Source: a bacterium
Lineage (GTDB): Bacteria > Verrucomicrobiota > Verrucomicrobiae > Opitutales > Opitutaceae
DNA: 12,755 nt
Direction of reading: 5' to 3'
NCBI GenBank assembly: GCA_021780625.1
Contig: JAJXYI010000379.1
Location: 1 to 12,755 of the forward strand
The notes beneath the pieces are model-generated. The model was not told the DNA's origin. It did no database searches and saw only the letters and a list, made by a program, of their open reading frames with translations. Positions 1-5,793 of the stretch are shown here, piece by piece. The translations under genes and the position numbers were made by a program. Positions within the stretch are counted from its first letter, which is position 1, and each line of letters begins with the position of its first letter.

Positions 1-2
1 CC

Positions 3-602
3 CCCCAGCCGATGCCGGAGGACTGCCTGCTGACCAGCGCGCTTGAGCCGACCAACGAGGCCTACGCGATCGCGAAGATCGCCGGGCTGAAGCTCTGCCA
101 GTATTACCGGAAACAGTACGGCGTCTGCTATCACTCGGCCATGCCGACGAACCTCTACGGACCGGGGGACAACTATCACCTTCAGAACTCGCATGTGCTC
201 CCGGCGCTGATCCGGAAGTTTCACGAGGCCAGGCTCGGCGGGAAGCCCGAGGTGGTCGCGTGGGGCACGGGCTCGCCGCGGCGCGAGTTCCTGCACGTGG
301 ACGACCTCGCGGACGCCTGCGCCTACCTGCTCCGCCTCGAGACTCCGCCCGACTGGATCAATGTCGGCTCCGGCACGGACGTGACGATCCGGGAACTGAC
401 GGAGACGGTCCGCGACGTCGTGGGCTATTCGGGGCGCATCGTGTGGGACTCCACCAAGCCCGACGGCACGCCGCGCAAGCTCATGGACGTGTCGCGGCTG
501 ACCGCGCTCGGCTGGACGGCGCGCATCAGCCTGGCCGAGGGCGTGCGCAAGACGTATTCGAGTTTCCTCGACGAGCTGGCCGCAGGCAGCCTGCGGGGCT
601 GA
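3..602 (+). CDS. fcl: GDP-L-fucose synthase, C-terminal part (5' end outside window)
   Basis: The frame is open from the left edge, so the visible 199 codons are the C-terminal two thirds of the protein. It is an extended short-chain dehydrogenase/reductase (NAD-dependent epimerase family). GDP-L-fucose synthase converts GDP-4-keto-6-deoxymannose to GDP-L-fucose by 3,5-epimerisation and NADPH reduction, in the cytoplasm, for fucose-containing surface glycans. The sequence shows the block [15 protein letters not shown] with the catalytic YxxxK pair (Tyr codon at 63, Lys codon at 75). It also shows the substrate-loop motif [13 protein letters not shown], the segment [16 protein letters not shown] and the C-terminal [12 protein letters not shown]...LGW, all typical of Fcl/WcaG rather than other epimerases. 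The Rossmann NAD(P) half is missing because of the window edge, not through damage. It converges with the galactan locus and has no evident link to it; a gmd (GDP-mannose dehydratase) partner may lie to the left. Confidence 0.95.
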   Translation, partial: PQPMPEDCLLTSALEPTNEAYAIAKIAGLKLCQYYRKQYGVCYHSAMPTNLYGPGDNYHLQNSHVLPALIRKFHEARLGGKPEVVAWGTGSPRREFLHVDDLADACAYLLRLETPPDWINVGSGTDVTIRELTETVRDVVGYSGRIVWDSTKPDGTPRKLMDVSRLTALGWTARISLAEGVRKTYSSFLDELAAGSLRG

Positions 603-627
603 CGGGCCGGGCGGCGCGAGCGGGTGG

Positions 628-792
628 TTGAACAGAAGTCAACGAAGGGAACGAAGAGCGGCCAGTGGGCTGGAGTCGAGGGCAAGAGTGGAAGAATGGG
701 AGGTTCGGGGTCGCAGCCCACCGACCCTGTCCTGCCAACCCTGAGGCCGTCCGCCTCTCGACGCTTCGTTCCCTTCGTTGACTTCTGTTCAA
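628..792. repeat. Long inverted repeat with perfect 29-bp arms made of 9-nt units
   Basis: This fills most of the gap between two convergent genes (603-814). Positions 628-656 and 764-792 are perfect reverse complements over 29 bp, separated by 107 bp. Each arm is itself built from three imperfect 9-mers: GAACAGAAG (630-638), TCAACGAAG (639-647) and GGAACGAAG (648-656), consensus NNAACGAAG. The spacer can form a smaller hairpin (GGGTCG at 708-713 with CGACCC at 722-727, and GGTT 702-705 with AACC 737-740). It encodes no plausible protein. It could be a miniature or REP-like mobile repeat, or act as a bidirectional terminator for the fucose synthase and GH2 genes. The arms are longer than an ordinary terminator. 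I have an unverified recollection of similar AACAGAAG/AACGAAGG intergenic sequences in Verrucomicrobia and Planctomycetes. Confidence 0.85.
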
Positions 793-814
793 TTCATCCG
801 CCCTGGCTTCGCCC

Positions 815-3118
815 TCAGCTGGCGGCGGAGAGGGGCTGGGGGGCGGGTTGGGCGGGGGAGGACCAGGTGGTTGTCGTGCTCATCGGCCACGGGCTGTCGA
901 GGTAATGGGCTGCCACGGCGAAGGAGTCGACGCCTGGGGACAGTCGTACGACCGCGGAGGCGATGCCGCCCTCGACGTGCATGGGCTCTGAGCCGAGCAG
1001 GGTGGCGCCATCGGTGGGGACGTCGAACTGCATGGAGCCTGAGAGTTCGGCGCAGAGCGTGCCGTGGGCGTCGCAGATCTGGACGTTTGCGACCAGCAGG
1101 TCGGGTTCGTCGACTCGTGCGCCGATGGACAAGTCGTCGATGGTCAACCGTAGCCGAGCGGCGGTGCCCGGGGTTTGGACGCGATGGCGCGCGGCCGGCC
1201 TGCCCCCGAGAAAACCGACGGCCTCGAGCGTGCCAGGAACGAAGCGGGGCAGCTCGAAAAGGAAGGGTGGGTGGGGAAGTCGCTGGGTCATCCAGGTCGT
1301 GTCTGGGCGTTTCCGCGCGACGGGTGTGCCGTTGAGGCTCAGGGCGACTTCCTCGCAATTGCTGAAGACGACGACGCGCAGGTCCGAGGCCGGGGTCCAA
1401 AACGATGCAATGAACACTTCGGCGCCGCCCTGCCAGCCGCGGCCGGATTCTCCCGGAGATCGCTGGCAGCGGTAGAAGTGGTAGGAGAATTTCGGGATGC
1501 GGTGGATGTCCATGATCCCGCAGGCGGCGCGCTCGGCGTGGTACCCGCGGGCGTAGTCGAACACGGCCCACTGGCCGTCGAGGGCGGCGGTGGAGGAGAG
1601 CGTGTCGTTGAGTGCGAGCGCGTGGTTCAGTGCCTGCTGACGGAGGCCGCGTTCGCCGTTCGCCCGCCCCTGTCGCGAACTGCTCCAGGGGGCGAGGAGC
1701 CCGGAGCCGGTGGCCTGGTCGAAACCGTCGTTTGCGGCGTAGAATTCCCAGTCCCCGTATTCCGCGACGACGAGGGCCTTGTCGCCATTTCGCCAGCGGT
1801 GGAGTTCACCGTGCTGGCGCGAGTGGGTGAAGACATCGTAGCGGTCAATCCACCCGCAGGTGAACATCTGGTCGCCCGGATATTCCTCGTGACCGATCGC
1901 GTGCAGCGAGTCCATGAAGGCCTCGTCCATCGGGGTTTCGTTGAGCGACAGCTCCCAGAGGACTACGCAGGGATGGTTTCGGTCGCGGCGGATCAGGTCG
2001 CGCGCGTTCTGGAGGCAGGCCTGGCGAAAGGCCTCGCCGCCGAGGTATTGCCAACCCGGGATCGCGTTCATGACGACGATGCCGAGTTCGTCGCAGGCGT
2101 CGAGAAAGTGGGGCGACTGCGGGTAGTGGGCGAGCCGGACGTAGTCGAAGCCGGCCTCCTTGATGCGGCGGGCGTCGCGGATGTGGGCTGCGCGCGGCAT
2201 GGCGTAACCGGCGCGCGGAAACTCCTGGTGGCGATTGGTGCCGCGCAAACGAAGGCTGCGTCCGTTGAGCTGAAAGCCCTCGGAGCGGGAGAAGGCGATG
2301 CGCCGGATTCCGACTCGCAAGGACTCGGAATCGACGACTCCGCCATCGGGTCCGAGGATCTCGACGTGCAGGTCGTGGAGACGCGGGGAGTCGACGCTCC
2401 AGAGCCTTGGGTGGGGGACGACGAGGCGCAGGGCGGACTGGCGGTCGGAGCCCGGGGGCAGGGCGGGGCAGGCGAGCGTGGCCCCGGATGCGATCTCGTC
2501 GCCGTCGGAGAGCGTCGCGCGAAGCGAATACAGGCGGGCCTCGGGCGAGGCATTGCGCACGTGAACGGAGACCTCGACGAGCGCGCGGGTTTCAGAGGCC
2601 TCGAGCGTGCGCGCGAAAAGGCCGCCGCCCGCGACCCGTCCTGCGGAGAGCGGGTCCGTGACATGGAGTTCCGGATACGAGCGCAATTCGACCTCCCGGT
2701 AGAGTCCGCCGTACCAGCAGAAATCAAGCTCGCGGTAGGGTTTGCCCGGGGGAATGTCGGGATTCTCGCGGTTGTCGATCTCGACGCGCAGCTCGTGGTC
2801 GAGACCGTCGCGAAGGCCGGAGCCCAGCGGGGCCTCGAAGGGGAGGTATCCGCCGGCGTGCGACGCGACCTGGCGTCCATCGAGGAAGACCCGGGCGGAG
2901 TGCATGGCGCCTCCGAAATGCACCGCGTGCAGGCGGGGGCCGGCGGCCTCGGGGGCTCGGACGGTGCGCCGGTATTCGCAGACACCAAACCAGTGGTTGC
3001 GGCCGTCGAGGTCGGGCTCGAAGGGCGTGTGAGGCAGCTCCACCGGGCGCCAGGGCCCGGAGTCGGGCGTGCGGCGGCGGAATTCCCAGCCTGTGCAAAG
3101 GGTCAGATGGTCGGCCAT
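815..3118 (-). CDS. Glycoside hydrolase family 2, probable cytoplasmic beta-galactosidase
   Basis: A 767-residue enzyme without a signal peptide, so probably cytoplasmic, where it would hydrolyse imported beta-galacto-oligosaccharides to galactose. Domain order: N-terminal GH2 sugar-binding jelly roll (about 10-150, with VELPHTPF, ARVFLDGRQV and HAGGYLPFEAPL); immunoglobulin-like domain (about 170-275); TIM barrel (about 280-555, with RGTNRHQEFPR at 292-302 and RLAHYPQSPHFLD); and C-terminal beta domains (about 565-745). The acid/base Glu is E394 in RNHPCVVLWELSLNET; the likely nucleophile is E453 in VVAEYGDWEF. W-E-L-S-L-N-E is one residue longer than the classical W-S-L-G-N-E, placing it outside the LacZ and UidA type. 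Family GH2 also holds beta-glucuronidases and mannosidases; galactosidase is inferred from the GH53 neighbour. It follows the regulator gene after 84 bp containing a candidate operator, so it may have its own promoter. No Shine-Dalgarno site precedes the ATG. Confidence 0.9.
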   Translation of the reverse strand: MADHLTLCTGWEFRRRTPDSGPWRPVELPHTPFEPDLDGRNHWFGVCEYRRTVRAPEAAGPRLHAVHFGGAMHSARVFLDGRQVASHAGGYLPFEAPLGSGLRDGLDHELRVEIDNRENPDIPPGKPYRELDFCWYGGLYREVELRSYPELHVTDPLSAGRVAGGGLFARTLEASETRALVEVSVHVRNASPEARLYSLRATLSDGDEIASGATLACPALPPGSDRQSALRLVVPHPRLWSVDSPRLHDLHVEILGPDGGVVDSESLRVGIRRIAFSRSEGFQLNGRSLRLRGTNRHQEFPRAGYAMPRAAHIRDARRIKEAGFDYVRLAHYPQSPHFLDACDELGIVVMNAIPGWQYLGGEAFRQACLQNARDLIRRDRNHPCVVLWELSLNETPMDEAFMDSLHAIGHEEYPGDQMFTCGWIDRYDVFTHSRQHGELHRWRNGDKALVVAEYGDWEFYAANDGFDQATGSGLLAPWSSSRQGRANGERGLRQQALNHALALNDTLSSTAALDGQWAVFDYARGYHAERAACGIMDIHRIPKFSYHFYRCQRSPGESGRGWQGGAEVFIASFWTPASDLRVVVFSNCEEVALSLNGTPVARKRPDTTWMTQRLPHPPFLFELPRFVPGTLEAVGFLGGRPAARHRVQTPGTAARLRLTIDDLSIGARVDEPDLLVANVQICDAHGTLCAELSGSMQFDVPTDGATLLGSEPMHVEGGIASAVVRLSPGVDSFAVAAHYLDSPWPMSTTTTWSSPAQPAPQPLSAAS

Positions 3119-3148
3119 GCGGCGGTAATCGATCTATTTGATTAAAAA

Positions 3149-3161
3149 TTGAACCGTTTGA
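3149..3161 (-). promoter_or_regulatory. Candidate LacI-family operator upstream of the GH2 gene
   Basis: On the minus strand this reads TCAAACGGTTCAA, with an odd-centred core AAC-G-GTT (3152-3158). It lies 31 bp upstream of the GH2 start codon in an AT-rich island within otherwise GC-rich sequence. The T-N-AAAC-K-GTT pattern is shared with both sites upstream of the GH53 gene and was not noticed in the other gaps of the locus. A weak promoter overlapping it is possible (TTCAAA, 17 bp, AAATAG on the minus strand), which would suit repression. Assignment to the adjacent LacI-type regulator is inference. Confidence 0.5.
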
Positions 3162-3202
3162 AATTGGGGCCGCGAGGGGGTGAGGCAGGATTTTTCCGAG
3201 AA

Positions 3203-4186
3203 TCAGCCGACGGAATCGCGCTCGATGAGGCGCACGGGCAGGACGACCTGGCGTTCGGCGGGTTTCTGGCCGGAGGTGAGCGCGTCGACCATGGCGACGG
3301 CGCGTTCGGCCATGTCGCGCAGCGGGTACTCGATGGTCGTCAGTGGCGGGTTTTGCAGGGCGGAAATGCCCTCGTTTTCGCCGCCCACGAGGGCGATGTC
3401 CTGGGGGACCTTCAGGCCCATCACGTAGGAAAGGATGTGCAGGCACTCCATGGCTTGGAAGCTGGTGCCGGGGACGAAGAGGGCGTCGGCGCCGCTGCGC
3501 ACGACGCGGGCGACTGCGGCCGGGTGGCTGATGCCGGGCCCGAGCGTGACGAGCAGCCGTTCATCGACCGAGAGGCCCGCCTCCTCGACGGCCTTGCGGT
3601 AGCCCTTCAGGCGCTCGAACACGGGAGGGGCGTCCACGCCCATGAAGCCCAGGCGCTTTCGTCCACGGGAAGCGAGGTGTTTGCCTGCGAGGTAGCCCGA
3701 CAGGAAGTGGTCGGAGCTCACGGCGTTCTGCTGCGGCCGCAGGTCGAACTTGTCCATGTAGATCACGGGCAGGCGTCCCTCGAGTTCCGAGAGCAGGGAT
3801 CGGAGCTTGCTGTCGAAGGTGACGGCGATGATGCCGTCGAGGAAGGAGCCGGGGAGGTCCTCGAAGGGGTTGGTGGGCAGCATGACGCCCATGCCGCGCC
3901 GGGAGAGGGCGAAGGAAAGGTGGGCAGTGAGGGTGGCCGCGTAGCCCTCGATGCGGTCTGTGAAGGTGGGGTCGGAGAGGATGGCGATCTGACGCATCCG
4001 CACGGAGACCTGGGGCTTCAGGTTGAGCTGGCGGGCCGCGCGGAGGATTTTTTCGCGGGTCTCTGGCTTGACCTTGTCGCGGTTGTTTAGGACGCGGCTG
4101 ACGGTGCCGGGCGAGACGTCTGCGAGGCGGGCGAGATCATAGATCGTGGCTTTTTTTCCGCGCGCTTTTGGGGATGGTCCGCTCAT
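3203..4186 (-). CDS. LacI-family transcriptional regulator of the galactan locus
   Basis: A 327-residue regulator starting at the ATG at 4186, giving MSGPSPKARGKKATIYDLAR. The frame continues upstream to an ATG at 4249 and a TTG at 4282, but LacI proteins normally begin just before the helix-turn-helix, and the TTG would overlap the symporter gene. The HTH is at about residues 12-37 (ATIYDLARLADVSPGTVSRV). The periplasmic-binding-like effector domain spans about 66-325, with VSSDHFLSGYLAGKHL, FERLKGYRKAVEEAGL and the conserved NPPLTTIEYPLRDMAERAV. The hinge is odd: between LNLKP and the first core strand QIAIL only QVSVRMR is present, about six residues shorter than LacI or PurR. It sits between transporter and hydrolase genes on the same strand. 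The likely inducer is galactose or a galacto-oligosaccharide, and the likely targets are the AAACKGTT sites at 3149-3161 and 9863-9895. Confidence 0.9.
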   Translation of the reverse strand: MSGPSPKARGKKATIYDLARLADVSPGTVSRVLNNRDKVKPETREKILRAARQLNLKPQVSVRMRQIAILSDPTFTDRIEGYAATLTAHLSFALSRRGMGVMLPTNPFEDLPGSFLDGIIAVTFDSKLRSLLSELEGRLPVIYMDKFDLRPQQNAVSSDHFLSGYLAGKHLASRGRKRLGFMGVDAPPVFERLKGYRKAVEEAGLSVDERLLVTLGPGISHPAAVARVVRSGADALFVPGTSFQAMECLHILSYVMGLKVPQDIALVGGENEGISALQNPPLTTIEYPLRDMAERAVAMVDALTSGQKPAERQVVLPVRLIERDSVG

Positions 4187-4256
4187 GGAATCAGCATGGA
4201 CGGGTGCGGCGGCGCGGGGCGACCTCTTTGTTGACGGGGCGTGGCGCATGGGTGGA

Positions 4257-5738
4257 TCAGATGCGGCCACGGCGGGCCTCAAGCTCGTCTCGGATCTCGT
4301 AGGCGCGGTCCTTGGTGAGCGGATAGAGGCAGAGGAGGGCGATTGCGCCGAGGGCCCAGAGTGCGGTGGTGCCGGTGAAAATCAGTCGGAGGGAAAGGAT
4401 GGCGCTGGCGTGCTGGTGTCCGGCGAGGCCTGCGTTGAATCCGGACAGGGAGAGCGCGAGGCCGGTGCCGAAGTACGCGAGGGAGTAGCCGGATTTCTGG
4501 ATCCAGGAGAACAGCGAGCCGAACATGCCCTCGCGGCGCTGGCCGTGGGTGAGTTCGTCCAGGTCGCAGACGTCGGCGAACATCGACGGCGTGAGCACAT
4601 TGATCGCGATCCAGACCGGCCCGCAGAGCAGCGGATCGAGCAGTATCTTCCAGGGATTGCCGGGCGTGAAGAGGAACCACTTGCCCGCCGCGCCGACGAG
4701 GACCATGGCGAAGGTGACGATCAGGGTGGTGCGTTTTCCGATACGATTGGCCATCCAGTTGACCGGGTAGATGCCGACGATCCCGATGATCGCGTAGGCG
4801 GAGGACAGGATGGCCTTCCAGTAGGAGCCGACGGCGACGTTGCCGCCGGACATGTGGTACACGAGCAGGTAATAGTCGATGCTGCTGATGAACATGCCGG
4901 CGACGATGTGGCAGAGCGTGAGAGCGACGAGGATGACGAACGCGCGGTTGCGGAAGGAGTCGCGCAGGCTGGGCAGGAAGCGAACCTTCTCCTGGTGGAC
5001 GGCGCGCTTGAAGTAGCGCTCCTTGACGAAGAGGGCGGGAACCAGGCCCATCACGCCCATGACGAGCACGGCGATGCCCCAGCCGACGACGCGCACGCCG
5101 TGCATGACGGTGCCGAAGAGGGCGGCGCTGCAGGCGAGGGGAAATATCCACTGGTAGATGAACTCGCCCGCCTTGCCGAAGAAACCGCCGAAGGCGGCGA
5201 CGCGGGTGCGTTCCTGGTAGTCGGGCGTCATCTCGTAGGCGAGGGTTGTGAGCGGCACGGAGAAGAACGAGAAGCAGGTGAAGAAGAGCAGCAGCGTGCC
5301 GAGCAGATAGGCCAGGGTGGCCGTCGACGACATGCCGGACGGCACCATCCAGATGAGGCCGAAGGCGAGCATGCAGGCGATCGAACCGACCGCGATGAAG
5401 GGGCGGCGGCGGCCGAAGCGGGAGTGGCAGTTGTCCGACTTGTATCCGACAAACAAATCCACGGCGGCGTCCCAGAAGCTTGGGATGGCGAGCGCGGTGC
5501 CGACGAGTACGGGGCTCAGCTTCAGGGTCATCTGGTACACCGGGATGGTGAGACCCTTGACTGCGGCGGTGCCGAAGAACAGGGGGAGCGAACCCAGGCC
5601 GAGGGCGGCCTTTTCCCAGAAGCCGATGCGGTCCTCCGGTCGGGTGGCTCGGGACGAGGAGGAGGCCGGCCGGCGCGGGGCCGGTGGGGAGGCGGACGGC
5701 GGAGCTACGGCGTCCAGGTCGGAAGTCGGGGCGGACAT
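4257..5738 (-). CDS. GPH (MelB-type) sugar:cation symporter
   Basis: A 493-residue, roughly 12-helix inner-membrane protein of the glycoside-pentoside-hexuronide:cation symporter family (MFS_2/MelB). After a Pro/Ser/Ala-rich cytosolic tail (1-35) comes the family signature SFWDAAVDLFVGYKSD, then HSRFGRRRPFIAVGS. D90 and D94 match the i,i+4 spacing of MelB Asp55/Asp59, part of its cation site. The C-terminal half shows MFADVCDLDELTHGQRREG and SLFSWIQKSGYSLA, a GPH-family hallmark. It would carry galactose or galacto-oligosaccharides from periplasm to cytoplasm; the substrate is inferred from neighbours. It lies 55 bp after the receptor gene, across a strong hairpin, and 70 bp before the regulator. 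The ATG at 5738 is the only in-frame Met before residue 70. No Shine-Dalgarno site is visible. Confidence 0.9.
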   Translation of the reverse strand: MSAPTSDLDAVAPPSASPPAPRRPASSSSRATRPEDRIGFWEKAALGLGSLPLFFGTAAVKGLTIPVYQMTLKLSPVLVGTALAIPSFWDAAVDLFVGYKSDNCHSRFGRRRPFIAVGSIACMLAFGLIWMVPSGMSSTATLAYLLGTLLLFFTCFSFFSVPLTTLAYEMTPDYQERTRVAAFGGFFGKAGEFIYQWIFPLACSAALFGTVMHGVRVVGWGIAVLVMGVMGLVPALFVKERYFKRAVHQEKVRFLPSLRDSFRNRAFVILVALTLCHIVAGMFISSIDYYLLVYHMSGGNVAVGSYWKAILSSAYAIIGIVGIYPVNWMANRIGKRTTLIVTFAMVLVGAAGKWFLFTPGNPWKILLDPLLCGPVWIAINVLTPSMFADVCDLDELTHGQRREGMFGSLFSWIQKSGYSLAYFGTGLALSLSGFNAGLAGHQHASAILSLRLIFTGTTALWALGAIALLCLYPLTKDRAYEIRDELEARRGRI

Positions 5739-5752
5739 CGGGGAGGGGCGGG

Positions 5753-5782
5753 CGGACGCGGGAGAAGGGGCTCCCGCGTCCG
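5753..5782 (-). terminator. GC-rich hairpin between receptor and symporter genes
   Basis: A perfect 12-bp inverted repeat (CGGACGCGGGAG at 5753-5764, CTCCCGCGTCCG at 5771-5782) with a 6-nt loop. It begins 11 bp downstream of the receptor stop codon and ends 14 bp before the symporter start. No T-run follows on the minus strand, so it is not a classical intrinsic terminator. It may instead attenuate read-through or stabilise the 3' end of the receptor transcript, giving more receptor than transporter. The structure is certain; the function is inferred. Confidence 0.6.
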
Positions 5783-5793
5783 GGGCGGAGCGT

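Noticed and set aside
1175..3145. A 656-codon open frame on the plus strand
   Set aside because: It lies entirely antisense to the GH2 gene, whose domains and catalytic residues are clear. The translation is low-complexity Gly/Val/Glu/Ala-rich, as expected from the complement of GC-rich codons.
4187..4282. Upstream TTG/ATG starts for the LacI-family regulator
   Set aside because: The added 32 residues have no family counterpart, the TTG start would overlap the symporter stop, and the ATG at 4186 is in the usual position before the helix-turn-helix.
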